In this document: positions 25,107-34,732 of the stretch, one piece after another
Layout: every line of letters begins with the position of its first letter
Position numbering within the stretch: position 1 is the first letter of the stretch
Assembly (NCBI RefSeq): GCF_042661465.1
Contig: NZ_JBHSWE010000001.1
Location: 2,480,001 to 2,544,000, forward strand
Direction: 5' to 3'
Origin: Marinobacterium_A aestuariivivens
GTDB taxonomy: Bacteria; Pseudomonadota; Gammaproteobacteria; Pseudomonadales; Balneatricaceae
DNA length: 64,000 bases
The notes under the pieces: generated by a model
Databases searched by the model: none
Told to the model about the DNA's origin: nothing
Seen by the model: the letters and a program-made list of their open reading frames with translations, nothing else
Position numbers and translations under genes: made by a program

Positions 25107-27181
25107 ATGGACAAGCGACATTTCGACCCTGACAAAATCCGCAATATCGGTATTATCGCCCATATCGATGCCGGCAAGACCACCGCCACCGAGCGCATGC
25201 TCTTCTACAGCGGTTTCGCCCACAAGCTCGGTTCGGTCGACGAGGGCACCACGATCACCGACTGGATGGAACAGGAGCGCGAACGCGGCATCACCATCGT
25301 TTCGGCCGCCATCACCACCCAGTGGCGCGATCACCAGATCAATATCATCGATACTCCCGGGCACATCGATTTCACCGCCGAGGTGCAGCGGGCGCTGCGG
25401 GTGCTCGATGGCGGCGTTGTGGTGTTCGACGGCGTACACGGCGTCGAGTCCCAGAGCGAGACGGTCTGGCGTCAGGCGGGGCGTTACCGGGTGCCGCGCA
25501 TCTGTTTCATCAACAAGATGGACCGTACCGGCGCCGACTTCGATCACGCTCTCCAGACCATCCGTGAACGGCTCCATGTCGAGCCGGTACCGGTCAATAT
25601 CCCGGCCGGCGCCGAGCAGGCCTTTGCCGGGGTCATCGATCTGTTCGAGATGGCGCTGATCCGCTGGCCCGATGATCTCGGCGCCGAGCCCGAGCGCGAG
25701 GCGATCCCGGACGGGATGCGGGAACGGGCCGAGTCGGCGCGACGGCAGTTGCTGGAGGCGATCTGCGAGACCGACGACGGGCTGCTGGAGCGCTACCTGG
25801 GCGAGGAACCGGTCGATGTCCAGGAGTGGCGCGGTGCGTTGCGCCAGGCCACGCTGGACAACCGACTCTACCCGGTGCTCTGTGGCGCGGCGTTGCGCAA
25901 TATCGGCATACAGCCGCTGCTGGATGCGGTGGTCGACTATCTGCCCTCGCCGCTGGATCGCAAGGAGGTGGTGGGCCACCACCCCCAGACCGGCGAGGAG
26001 GAGCACTGGCCGCTGCGCCTGGATGAACCGCTCTGCGCCCTGGTGTTCAAGACGGTGACCGATCCCTATGCCGGCCAGATGGCCTATGTCCGGGTTTACT
26101 CCGGCCAGCTGAAGAGTGGCGATCAGGTATTCAATCCCCGGCTCGGACGCAAGCTGAGGGTCGGTCGGCTGGTGCGGGTCTTCGCCGACCGTCGCGAGGA
26201 TATCGACAGCGTGCCGGCCGGTGAGATCGATGCAGTGGTCGGCCTCAAGGGGGCGCATACCGGCGATACGCTCTGTGCTCTGGATCATCCTCTGGTGCTC
26301 GAATCGATCCAGTTCCCGGATCCGGTCATCAATATCGCCATCGAGCCCGTGGCCACCCGCGACCGGGACGAACTCGACCGTGCCCTGCATCAGCTGATGG
26401 AGGAGGACCCGACGTTTCATGTGCATGTCGACGAGGACAGTGGTCAGACCATATTGTCGGGCATGGGCGAGCTGCATCTCGAGATCCTGATCAATCGCAT
26501 CGAGCGTGAGCATCAGGTAAAGGTGCGCAGCGGGGCGCCCCGGGTCACCTACAGGGAAACGGTGACCGAGCCCGTCAGCCGGGTCGAGGGGCGCTATGTG
26601 CACCAGAGCGGCGGTCACGGTCAGTACGGCCACGTCTTTATCGACCTGCGCCCGGGCGATCCCGGATCCGGTGTCGTCTTCTCGCAGCAGATCAAGGGGG
26701 CGTCATACCGGCCGGCTTTATTCCGGCGGTGCAGAAGGGGGTCGTGGAGGCGGCGCAGTCAGGCCTGATCGGTGGCCAGGAGATGACCGATGTCGAGGTC
26801 GTGCTGGTCGACGGCTCCACCCATCCGGTCGATTCCAGCGAGCTTGCCTTCAAGAACGCCGGCTTCCAGGCCTTTCGCGAGGCGGCGAGGCGGGCGGGGC
26901 CGCGGCTGCTCGAGCCGGTGTGCAAAATCGAGGTGGTGACGCCGCAAGAAAATCTCGGTGATGTGCTGGGGCAGCTCAATGCCCGCCGCTGCGAGGTGCG
27001 CAGTACCTCACCCCGCTCAGACGGCACCCACGATATCCAGGGCATGGTGCCGCTGGCCGAGATGTTCGGTTACGCCACCGACCTGCGCTCGGTCACCCAG
27101 GGCCGGGCACTCTTCACACTGGAGTTCGATCACTACAGCCCGGTACCGGCCAAGGTGCAGGAAAAGCTCAATCTTTCGTAA
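25107..27181 (+). CDS. fusA2: Elongation factor G paralogue (EF-G 2), one apparent frameshift
   Basis: Translational GTPase of the EF-G family, about 691 residues when joined. G1 is AHIDAGKTT at 18-26, G2 includes RGITIVSA, G3 is DTPGH and G4 is NKMD. Domains II-V follow, with GMGELHLEILI and a C-terminal EMFGYATDLRSVTQGRALFTLEF typical of EF-G and unlike RF3. The frame breaks at the G5 run 26696-26700; one added G gives KGGVIPAGFIPAVQKGV. The canonical fusA normally sits in the str operon beyond rpoC, so this lone gene is probably the second EF-G. Its role (translocation, recycling or stress) is not determined. Confidence 0.87.
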
Positions 27182-27191
27182 AAGTAGCAAT

Positions 27192-27267
27192 GTAGGGTGG
27201 GTTACGGTGCGCCCACAAGCCGGTGCAAGCCGACATGAAGGCGGGATGCGCACCTAACCCACCCTAC
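27192..27267. repeat. Palindromic repeat, GTAGGGTGGGTTA form
   Basis: GTAGGGTGGGTTA and TAACCCACCCTAC are exact inverted arms about 50 bases apart, with a further GTGCGC/GCGCAC pair inside. The element lies between two convergent genes. Confidence 0.88.
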
Positions 27268-27275
27268 GAAGAACT

Positions 27276-27773
27276 TTACAACCTGTTCAGATCCCAGACC
27301 TCTTCCGGGGCGCAGCTGATCGGGCCGTGCAGTTTGTTGTGCATCAGCTGCATGAACTGGTCGAGGCTCAGGTGTACCAGGTGGCGGTGGTCGCCGGCTT
27401 CGATATAGATGTCGCGGTCGCCCGCGAGGGTATCGTCCCAGACCAGTTCAAGCCCGAAGGGCTGTCCCAGGGCCGGGATCGCGCCGGGTTCGCAGTCGCG
27501 GAACAGCGGGCCCAGTTCCGATTCCTTCGCCAGTACCAGGCGTCGCCCCAGCAGTTGCTCCACCTCGCTGATGACGAGTCGGTTCATCGCCGGTATCACC
27601 GCCATGACGTAATGGTCCTGGTCGTGCAGCACCACAGCCTTGGCGACTGCGCGCAGCGGCAGGTGCGAAGCGTGAGCCGATGCCACGGCCGAGGTGGTGT
27701 AGCCGTGCTCGATCAGGTCGTAGTTTGTGGTCTTGCGGTCGAGATAGTGGGTGAGGGTTGCGGAAACAGTCAT
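27276..27773 (-). CDS. YbaK/aminoacyl-tRNA deacylase-domain protein
   Basis: A 165-residue protein consisting of a YbaK/EbsC (prolyl-tRNA-editing-like) domain. The visible family features are an N-terminal YDLIEHGYTTSAVASAHASHLP, LRAVAKAVVLHDQDHYVMAVIPA with the lysine of the editing pocket, and GAIPALGQPFGLELVWDDTL. It probably removes mischarged aminoacyl groups or binds nucleotide signals; the substrate is unknown. ATG 27773 is chosen because GAGGAGG lies six bases upstream. No operon partner. Confidence 0.85.
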   Translation of the reverse strand: MTVSATLTHYLDRKTTNYDLIEHGYTTSAVASAHASHLPLRAVAKAVVLHDQDHYVMAVIPAMNRLVISEVEQLLGRRLVLAKESELGPLFRDCEPGAIPALGQPFGLELVWDDTLAGDRDIYIEAGDHRHLVHLSLDQFMQLMHNKLHGPISCAPEEVWDLNRL

Positions 27774-27891
27774 CACAGCCTCCTCGGCAATTTGCCGTTT
27801 GAGCTCTGATGCAAGTATAAGCCACGGAGGGGCTGGCTGCTTTGGGAGGCGTATGGTCAAGAGAACAGGGGCGCCAGGTGGCGCCCTGTCG

Positions 27892-28046
27892 ATTCAGGCG
27901 TTCTGGGCGATCTCGGCCCTGGGCAGCGGCAGGCTGGGCAGGCCGCTGCCGGAGGCTTCGATACCCGCCTGCAGCAGGCCGAGCACCCGGTCGTGTTCGC
28001 CCAGGTGCTGTAGGTTGGAGGCACAAGAAAGCGCAGAGTTCGCCGT
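27892..28046 (-). pseudogene. Duplicated 3' end of hemY
   Basis: About 125 bases (27892-28016) repeat the last 125 bases of hemY (28059-28183) with a single clear difference (GCCGG for GCTGG near 27949). The copy then degenerates, although CAGAGTTCGCCGT still matches at 28033-28046. It encodes the hemY ending LPLPRAEIAQNA in the same orientation but has no start. It is a partial tandem duplication 167 bases downstream of the original. Confidence 0.9.
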
Positions 28047-28057
28047 CCTTGGGCGTC

Positions 28058-29311
28058 TCAGGCGTTCTGGGCGATCTCGGCCCTGGGCAGCGGCAGGCTG
28101 GGCAGGCCGCTGCTGGAGGCTTCGATACCCGCCTGCAGCAGGCCGAGCACCCGGTCGTGTTCGCCCAGGTGCTGCAGCAGACGACAGAGTTCGCCGTAGG
28201 CTTCGGCGGACGGTCGCTGGGCGATGCTCTGCTCGAAATAATCGACCGCCTTGCCCCAATGCTCGTTGCGCATCGACAGTCGGCCCAGGGCCAGCAGCAG
28301 CTCGGCATTGTCCGGGTGGTCCTTGAGCCACTTCTTCGCGCTTTCGAGCTGCTTATGGGGCTGCTCGCTCTTCAGGCGACCGTAAAGGTTCACCAGAGCG
28401 TCGCTCCAGTTGCGGTTGATCTGCTCGCGCAGCACCGGCTCCGCACGATCTTCTCCACCGAGGGCCGCCAGTTGTGCCACATACTGGCAAACCAGGGGCT
28501 CGTCGCCGTTCAGGCGCGTCGGCAGCGACTGCCAGGTCTTGTTGAGGGCCTGCAGGCGCGTGGCGTCCTCGGTTTCGGCCGGCAGCTGCAGATCCCGTTG
28601 CAGCAGTTCGCTGTAGCAGCGATGCTCCAGCTCGTTCAGGCGCACCTCCGGCAGAGCCTTCTGTTTGCGCAATTCGGGCAGCAGTTCACTCAGTGCCTGC
28701 CAGTCGCTCAGCTGCACCAGGCAGTCCTGCTGCAGGCGCAGCAGCTGGGTGTGTTTCGGCGAACGCTGACGCAGCGGCTCCAGGGTCTTGCGGCATGCGT
28801 CGTACTGGCCGCGCTCGAACTGCAGCTGGGCCTGTGCCAGTTCGATCGCCATGCTGGCATCCGGCGCCTGGCTGCGGGCCTGTTCGAGCAGGTCGTCGGC
28901 GCCTTTCTCGTCACCCTGTTCATGGGCGGCGCGGGCGGCGGCAAGGTAGTTGACCAGCGGCAGCTCGGCGTGGGGCGCCGCCTGGCCGAGATAGCGCTGG
29001 GCTTTCCACCAGTGGCCATCGGCCAGGGCGTTCAGCCCCTTGAGTGTCTTGCGGTGGGCGTTGCGCAGAGCCCGGCGCTCGTTCCAGTGGCGCAGCTGGG
29101 CAGTCGGAATCCGTGCCCGGGCCAGCAGGTTCAGCGCCAGATGGGCCAGCAGGAAGCCGACCAGCGCCACCACCAGCAGGACCCAGAGGCTGGTTTCGAC
29201 GGTGGTGTTGTCATAGGCGACGAGGACGTAGCCCGGATCCTGCACCATCTTTTCGCCGACCCAGGCGCCGACGAACAGGATCACCAGTAACAGCAGGAGA
29301 CGTCTTTTCAT
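28058..29311 (-). CDS. hemY: HemY, TPR-containing haem-biosynthesis-associated membrane protein
   Basis: A 417-residue inner-membrane protein in the hemCDXY cluster. It has two N-terminal transmembrane helices (about residues 4-20 and 40-62), then a long helical domain of TPR-like repeats (for example DDLLEQARSQAPDASMAIELAQAQLQFERGQYDACRKTL and NAELLLALGRLSMRNEHWGKAVDYFEQSI). It lies one base downstream of hemX. The name comes from its place in the cluster; it is not the protoporphyrinogen oxidase called HemY in Gram-positives. A scaffold role for haem enzymes is the usual suggestion. Confidence 0.92.
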   Translation of the reverse strand: MKRRLLLLLVILFVGAWVGEKMVQDPGYVLVAYDNTTVETSLWVLLVVALVGFLLAHLALNLLARARIPTAQLRHWNERRALRNAHRKTLKGLNALADGHWWKAQRYLGQAAPHAELPLVNYLAAARAAHEQGDEKGADDLLEQARSQAPDASMAIELAQAQLQFERGQYDACRKTLEPLRQRSPKHTQLLRLQQDCLVQLSDWQALSELLPELRKQKALPEVRLNELEHRCYSELLQRDLQLPAETEDATRLQALNKTWQSLPTRLNGDEPLVCQYVAQLAALGGEDRAEPVLREQINRNWSDALVNLYGRLKSEQPHKQLESAKKWLKDHPDNAELLLALGRLSMRNEHWGKAVDYFEQSIAQRPSAEAYGELCRLLQHLGEHDRVLGLLQAGIEASSSGLPSLPLPRAEIAQNA

Positions 29312-29312
29312 G

Positions 29313-30494
29313 TCAGGCGGCTCCTTCCTGCTTCAGCTTGGTCATCTGCTGCAGGTAATCCTTGAGGCTGTTGAGGGAGCCGGAGATATCGGGCATTTCG
29401 GGCGCCACCTGCAGCTGCCTGAGTTCGGCGATGCCGCGCAGCAGGGCGTTGGTGGTGGCGTCCTGGGGCTCGAAATAGGTATCGATCCAGTTCTCGGCCT
29501 TGTTCAGCGCGCTGTCGAAGGCGTTCTGCTTGCGTTGCAGTAGCGCAAGCTGGGCCTGCTCCAGCATCAGGTGCAGGTTCTGTTGCAAAAAGAAATGCTG
29601 CTCCGGCGACAGCAGCGGTTCGACCGGCTCGTCGCGGTGCTGCACCACGACCAGCTGTTCGAGCTTGGTCATGGCGCTGTGCCAGGACGCGACCAGGCCC
29701 TGGCTCCAGGACTCGGATACGCCTTCGGGCGTGATCTCCTCGAGCAGGCTAGGCAATTCGCGCTGATCGGTGACCGGAATCAGCCGCAGGTTGTCGACCT
29801 GGGCATTGAGGGCGCCGAGCTGAAGGAAGGCGCCTTCGGTATCGAGTCGCGGTACGGCTTCGAGGGCGGCGATATCGGCCGCAAGCGCCTTGCGCACTTC
29901 ATAGATGGAGACGTCGTCGGTCTCCTTGAGAATCTGGTCGGCGGACTTGAGCAGTTTCAGGGCGCCGTCGGCGGTCTGCTCCATCAGCACGCGCTGGTTC
30001 GCCAGCCGCAGCAGGTATTCGACCTCGGCCAGCAGCCAGTCCTTGCGGCTGGTCTGCTGCTGTGCCGTCACCTGCTGGATGCTCTGGGTCAGGCGCTGCT
30101 GCAGCTGGTCGATGTTCTGCTTGTCGGCCTGGGCCTGATTGCTGAGCGTGCTCATCTGTTGCTTGACGCTGCCCAGCTCGCGGCTGATGGCGGAACGGCT
30201 GTCAGCCAGCGTCGAGTCGACCTGCTGATCCACCTGCTGCAGGGCTTGCTGTGTCTGGCTATGCCATTGCCAGCCCTGCCAGCCCAGGTAAGCGCCGCCG
30301 CCGAGAGCGACGACGGACAGTACCAGCGCGACCTTGCCGGGCCAGGTGGACGGCGGCTTGTCATTGGCGTCTTTTGAGGATTTGGCGTTTTTGGCGCCGG
30401 GTTTGCCGCTTTCCGGGGAGGGCACCTCGGTCGCCTGGCCATCGATGATCTCGGGATCCCGATTTTCTCTCTTTTTGTTCCCAGTGTCGCTCAT
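29313..30494 (-). CDS. hemX: HemX, membrane-anchored coiled-coil protein
   Basis: A 393-residue protein with a charged, low-complexity cytoplasmic tail (residues 1-50, rich in K, D, E and P), one transmembrane helix (VALVLSVVALGGGAYLGW), and a long periplasmic coiled coil (about 75-150, many Q and L heptads), then a conserved helical domain with WLLAEVEYLLRLANQRV. It is often labelled uroporphyrin-III C-methyltransferase, but it has no methyltransferase motif. The start overlaps the hemD stop by one base (TGATG). Confidence 0.92.
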   Translation of the reverse strand: MSDTGNKKRENRDPEIIDGQATEVPSPESGKPGAKNAKSSKDANDKPPSTWPGKVALVLSVVALGGGAYLGWQGWQWHSQTQQALQQVDQQVDSTLADSRSAISRELGSVKQQMSTLSNQAQADKQNIDQLQQRLTQSIQQVTAQQQTSRKDWLLAEVEYLLRLANQRVLMEQTADGALKLLKSADQILKETDDVSIYEVRKALAADIAALEAVPRLDTEGAFLQLGALNAQVDNLRLIPVTDQRELPSLLEEITPEGVSESWSQGLVASWHSAMTKLEQLVVVQHRDEPVEPLLSPEQHFFLQQNLHLMLEQAQLALLQRKQNAFDSALNKAENWIDTYFEPQDATTNALLRGIAELRQLQVAPEMPDISGSLNSLKDYLQQMTKLKQEGAA

Positions 30495-31305
30495 CAGTCT
30501 TGTTCCGAGTCGTGTTGAGTCAACAGCGCCCCGATCATATTCCGGTCATCGGGGCCGCCGGCAAGAAGAATCCGTTTGAAACCAGCGCTGGCCGCCTGGG
30601 CCGCTATGCGCCGGCTCGGTACCACCAGGGGCACTGCTGCAGCCGTGCCAGCCCGGTGTTCAAGGTTGTGCCCGTGGTTGCCAGCCGGACCAGGTTCGTG
30701 AGGCTTTCGCCGCTGGTGATCAGGATAGCGGATAAGGCGCGGGCATAAATAGTACTTTCGAGATGGGCCGGGTCCGGCGTCGGGGCGCCACGCCGGTAGA
30801 GGCTGGCATAGTCGACCCGGGCACCGCGCGAACGCAGTTCGCTGGCAAGGGTGTCGCGTCCGCTGTCGCCGCGAAGGATCAGGATGCGCTTGTCGGCCAC
30901 CTGTTGCAGCGGTTCGGCCCGCAGCAGGGCTTCGGAGTCGTACCCTTCGGTACTGTGATATGCCCGGATGCCATGGGCGTCGAGGGTAGCGGCGGTTTTG
31001 GCGCCGATGGCCAGCCAGTGTACGCCGACCGGCAGCTGTGGCCAGTAGTCGTCGATCAGTTCCGCGCCGAAGCGGGCGGCATTGGCGCTGACGAAGATCA
31101 CCGCATGGTAGAGATCCAGATCCAGCACGCAGCGGCGCGCCGCGGCAAAGGCCGGATCGTCTTGCGGGATCGGCTCTATCTCCAGCAGTGGCAGCAGTAC
31201 CGGCTCTGCACCGAGACGACGCAGCTCTTCGGCCTGGTCTGCGGCCTGGTGACGGGGGCGGGTGACCAGCACCCGCTGCCCGGCGAGTGGCCGTTCAGCC
31301 GTCAT
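30494..31305 (-). CDS. hemD: Uroporphyrinogen-III synthase, one apparent frameshift
   Basis: Closes hydroxymethylbilane into uroporphyrinogen III with ring-D inversion. About 270 residues when joined. The N-terminal half has GQRVLVTRPRHQAADQAEELRRLGAEPVLLPLLEI, the central part shows VGVHWLAIGAKTAATLDAHGI, and LITSGESLTNL precedes the break. At the run of four C on the minus strand (plus-strand GGGG 30628-30631) one added base restores PLVVPSRRIAAQAASAGF and the ending MIGALLTQHDSEQD. It overlaps hemC by 11 bases and hemX by one, so the four hem genes form one operon. Confidence 0.9.
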
Positions 31306-32237
31306 GCTGGTCGTAGACGTCGGCGAGAATGCGATCGGCGCCGGCGGCCAGCAGCCGTTCGGCCAGTCCGATGCCCAGGGCCTCGCCGTCTGCCGGCAGG
31401 CCGCGGACTTCGTCGTACAGCACCTGGGTGCCGTCCGGGCGGGCGACCAGACCACGCAGCCAGAGTTCGTTCTGGGCTTCGTTGAGCAGCGCGAAGCAGG
31501 CGATCGGGACCGGCAACCGCCTTCGAGGCGGCGGTTCATCGCCCGTTCCGCTTCGACGCACAGGGCCGTGGGCTGATGGTGCAGTGGCGCCAGCAGCTCG
31601 CGGGTGCGGCTGTCGTCGAGTCGGCACTCGATGCCGACTGCACCCGGCCGCCGGCGGGCAGGCTGATTTCGGCCGGGATTTCGGCGCGGATGCGCGCCTG
31701 CAGCTCGAGTCGCAGAAGCCCCGCCGTGGCGAGAATGATCGCATCGAACTCGCCGTCATCGAGCTTGCGCAAACGGGTCTGGACATTGCCGCGCAGGCTG
31801 CGTACCTCCAGGTCCGGCCGGCGGGCCCGCAGCTGCGACTCGCGGCGCAGCGAGGAGGTGCCGACCACGGCGCCGGCGGGCAGGGCATCGAGGCTGTCGT
31901 AGCGGTTGGAGACGAAGGCGTCGGTGGGCTTTTCCCGCGGGCAGATCACGGCAAGACCGAGGCCGTCCGGGAACTCCATCGGCACGTCCTTCATCGAGTG
32001 CACGGCGATATCGGCACTACCGTCGAGCATGGCGGTTTCCAGCTCCTTGACGAAGAGCCCCTTGCCGCCGACCTTGGCCAGCGGGGTGTCCAGGATCTTG
32101 TCGCCGCGGGTGGTGAAACCGACCAGTTCGACTTCGATGCCGGGGTGATGGCGTTCCAGTTCGGCCTTGACGTATTCGGCCTGCCACAGAGCCAGCAGGC
32201 TCTTGCGCGTGGCGATGCGTATCTTGTCTGTATTCAT
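31295..32237 (-). CDS. hemC: Hydroxymethylbilane synthase (porphobilinogen deaminase), two apparent frameshifts
   Basis: Joins four porphobilinogen units into hydroxymethylbilane. The N-terminal and central parts are clear: IRIATRKSLLALWQAEYVK, KGLFVKELETAMLDGSADIAVHSMKD, and GTSSLRRESQLRARRPDLEVRSLRGNVQTRL. Breaks near 31644 and 31511 each need one base. Between them lie GIECRLDD and the cofactor cysteine in RLEGGC, then VPIACFALLNEAQNELWLRGLV. The joined length is about 314 residues. This is an essential gene, so two real null mutations are improbable. First gene of hemCDXY, divergent from argH. Confidence 0.92.
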
Positions 32238-32355
32238 CGGACTCTCTTTCGGCTGACCGATGCCGCGGTCAGAAAGCGAATTTGACCGAATTGTACCAGA
32301 TTGCTCCCGCTAGCTGGACCGACAAGGATCAAGCCTCCGTCACAAGTCGCAAAGA

Positions 32356-32364
32356 TGCTATAAT
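32356..32364 (+). promoter_or_regulatory. Extended minus-10 of the argH promoter
   Basis: TGCTATAAT is a perfect extended minus-10, 70 bases upstream of the argH ATG. No good minus-35 is seen, as is usual for extended minus-10 promoters. On the opposite strand TACAAT (about 32297-32292) may serve hemC. Confidence 0.55.
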
Positions 32365-32433
32365 CCGGCGCAATTTCAGTACCCGATGGCCCGGGCGGCA
32401 GCCCCGGGGTCGCTTCAGTCAGAGGTTTTCCCG

Positions 32434-33837
32434 ATGAGCAACAAAACCAACCAGCAGTGGGGCGGTCGCTTCAGCGAGCCGACCGATGCTTTCGTCGCCC
32501 GTTTCACCGCCTCGGTCGAGTTTGACCAGCGCATGTATCTGCAGGATATCCAGGGCTCGATCGCCCATGCGAGGATGCTGGCGGCGGCCGGGGTGCTGAC
32601 CGACAGGGAACGTGACGACATTATCCGCGGTCTCGGCGAAATTCGCATCGAGATCGAGCGCGGCGAGTTCGAGTGGTCGATCGAGCTGGAAGACGTGCAC
32701 ATGAACATCGAGGCGGCACTGACCAAGAAGATCGGCATTACCGGCAAGAAGCTGCATACCGGGCGTTCGCGCAACGACCAGGTGGCCACCGATATCCGTC
32801 TCTACGTGCGTGACGAGATCGATCGCGTGCTGGCCGAGATCAGCCGCCTGCAGCAGGGCCTGCTGGGCGTGGCCGAACGCGAAGCCGATACCATCATGCC
32901 GGGTTTCACCCATCTGCAGACCGCTCAGCCGGTGACGTTCGGCCACCACCTGATGGCCTGGTTCGAGATGCTGAGCCGCGACTACGATCGCTTCGTCGAT
33001 TGCCGCAAGCGGGTCAATATCATGCCACTGGGCGCGGCGGCCCTGGCCGGCACCACCTATCCGATCGATCGCGAGCTCACCTGCCAGCTGCTGAATTTCT
33101 CGGCGCCGGCCGGCAACTCGCTCGATGCCGTCTCCGATCGCGATTTCGCCATCGAGTTCTGCGCCGCCGCCAGCGTGCTGCTGATGCACATGACCCGGAT
33201 GTCCGAGGAGCTGGTGCTCTGGACCTCGGCCCAGTTCGACTTCATCAACCTGCCGGATCGCTTCTGCACCGGCTCGTCGATCATGCCGCAGAAAAAGAAC
33301 CCGGACGTGCCGGAGCTGGTGCGCGGCAAGAGCGGTCGCGTCTATGGGCACCTGATGGCATTGCTGACGTTGATGAAATCCCAGCCGCTGGCCTACAACA
33401 AGGACAACCAGGAAGACAAGGAGCCGCTGTTCGATGCCATCGATACCGTCAAGGGCTGTCTGCGCGCCTTTGCCGATATGGTGCCGGCGCTGGAGTCCAA
33501 GGCAGACAACATGCGCGCGGCGGCGATGCGCGGCTTCTCCACCGCCACGGACCTGGCCGATTACCTGGTGCGCAAGGGCGTGGCGTTCCGCGATGCCCAT
33601 GAGATCGTCGGCAAGTCCGTGGCCTTTGGTATCGCCGAGAAGCGGGATCTGAGCGAGATGACCCTGGTCGAACTGCAGCAGTTCTCCGATGTCATCGGCG
33701 AGGACGTCTTCGAAGTGCTGATGCTGGAAGGCTCGGTTGCGGCGCGCAATCACATCGGCGGCACCGCGCCGGATCAGGTGCGTGCCGCGGTCGTACGCGG
33801 CCGTGAGCTGCTCGCCGGACGCGACGACGCGGAGTAA
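32434..33837 (+). CDS. argH: Argininosuccinate lyase
   Basis: Last step of arginine synthesis: splits argininosuccinate into arginine and fumarate. The 467-residue protein has the superfamily signature GSSIMPQKKNPD at 280-291 containing the catalytic serine, TGRSRNDQVATD near 109-120 and the catalytic-histidine region FTHLQTAQP near 158. ATG 32434 is used because homologues begin near WGGRF; an upstream in-frame start would need non-conserved sequence. Intact frame, single gene. Confidence 0.97.
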   Translation: MSNKTNQQWGGRFSEPTDAFVARFTASVEFDQRMYLQDIQGSIAHARMLAAAGVLTDRERDDIIRGLGEIRIEIERGEFEWSIELEDVHMNIEAALTKKIGITGKKLHTGRSRNDQVATDIRLYVRDEIDRVLAEISRLQQGLLGVAEREADTIMPGFTHLQTAQPVTFGHHLMAWFEMLSRDYDRFVDCRKRVNIMPLGAAALAGTTYPIDRELTCQLLNFSAPAGNSLDAVSDRDFAIEFCAAASVLLMHMTRMSEELVLWTSAQFDFINLPDRFCTGSSIMPQKKNPDVPELVRGKSGRVYGHLMALLTLMKSQPLAYNKDNQEDKEPLFDAIDTVKGCLRAFADMVPALESKADNMRAAAMRGFSTATDLADYLVRKGVAFRDAHEIVGKSVAFGIAEKRDLSEMTLVELQQFSDVIGEDVFEVLMLEGSVAARNHIGGTAPDQVRAAVVRGRELLAGRDDAE

Positions 33838-33860
33838 AACCTTGGGGCAATGAGGGATTC

Positions 33861-33977
33861 GGTGCGGTGCACTTCGTTTACCGGCACCCTGCATTTTATC
33901 CAACTCTGTAGGGTGCTGGTGAGCGGAGCGAACCGCACCGGGTGACAGGTTAAGCGTTACGCGTAACCTGTCACCCG
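33861..33977. repeat. Imperfect repeats between argH and the gcvR-like gene
   Basis: GGTGCGGTGCACTTCGTTTACCGGCACCCT (as two halves) and GTAGGGTGCTGGTGAGCGGAGCGAACCGCACC are relatives of the GTAGGGTG family. After them come GTGACAGGTTAAGCGTTACGCGTAACCTGTCAC (arms GTGACAGGTTA/TAACCTGTCAC) and a further TCACGC. No gene is present. Confidence 0.75.
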
Positions 33978-34502
33978 TCACGCTTTTCCATTGAGCGTGA
34001 TATCCACCATCAGGTCGCTGGCGATGGCCTCGAGGGCCTGCTGCAGCTCGTCGAGGTTGAGATCGGATGGCGCCAGCAGACTGGCCTGGGCCCGGAACAG
34101 CTCTTCGCCGGACATCGAGCCGGATGTCAGTTCGGTGGTCAGGCGTTCGACGTTGATATGGCGTGCCGCCAGGGCCTGGGCGATTTCTCGCACGATGCCC
34201 GGCTTGTCGTGACCGACCAGGTCGAGCTGGATCGGCTGCAGCGAGGCGGCAGCGGCCGCTTCTTCGCTGCGCTCGGCGGTAACTTTAAGGCCCTTTTCGT
34301 GCAGCCCCGCGAGCGCCTTTTCAAGCGCCTCGGCGTTCCCGCTCGAAATGCTGACGATCAGGATGCCTGCAAATTTCCCACCCAGCCGGGACATGCCGGA
34401 TTCCAGCCAGTTGCCGCCATGGTCCGCGATGGTCTGGGACAAAAGCTCCACCAGTCCGGGCTTGTCCGGGCCGATGACGGTCAACACCAAAGATGTCATC
34501 AT
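33978..34502 (-). CDS. ACT-domain protein, glycine cleavage repressor (GcvR)-like
   Basis: A 174-residue protein built of two ACT domains. The first spans about residues 2-85 (LVLTVIGPDKPGLVELLSQTIADHGGNWLESGMSRLGGKFAGILIV) and the second about 93-172 (LDLVGHDKPGIVREIAQALAARHINVERLTTE). This is the GcvR layout, in which the protein restrains GcvA when glycine is scarce; no DNA-binding domain is present. AGGAGA seven bases upstream supports ATG 34502. It is separate from gcvH, which lies 8 kb away. Specific function is inferred. Confidence 0.85.
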   Translation of the reverse strand: MMTSLVLTVIGPDKPGLVELLSQTIADHGGNWLESGMSRLGGKFAGILIVSISSGNAEALEKALAGLHEKGLKVTAERSEEAAAAASLQPIQLDLVGHDKPGIVREIAQALAARHINVERLTTELTSGSMSGEELFRAQASLLAPSDLNLDELQQALEAIASDLMVDITLNGKA

Positions 34503-34732
34503 AGTTGTTCTCCTGATTGAGAAGGTGAGGCTGCGCCGACAGGCGCAACCCCGGTGGTAATCGGGCTGTCCCCCACCGGCGTCACCGGTGCCCGACTCTG
34601 ATATCGAACGGAGTTTGTCGGCTTTCCGGGCAGGGTGCAAGGGAGGCTGCGCTTTAAGCTCCGCAGAGACAACCGCAGGTATCCAAAGTCGCGTGCTTTC
34701 GGGCGCGGAGAATCGAGGGTTTAGGGAAGACT

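Noticed and set aside
25107..27181. Peptide chain release factor 3 (prfC)
   Set aside because: The length of about 691 residues, GMGELHLEILI and the C-terminal EMFGYATDLRS segment identify EF-G; RF3 is about 530 residues and lacks them.
28058..28331. Separate short gene downstream of hemY
   Set aside because: Frames here are alternative-frame readings of hemY and its duplicated tail, with no ribosome site.
29313..30494. Uroporphyrin-III C-methyltransferase
   Set aside because: The HemX protein has no SAM-binding motif and consists of a membrane anchor and coiled coil; the enzyme label is a propagated misname.
32419..33981. 520-codon open frame on the minus strand
   Set aside because: Antisense of argH; no homology-like motifs, and argH is unmistakable on the other strand.
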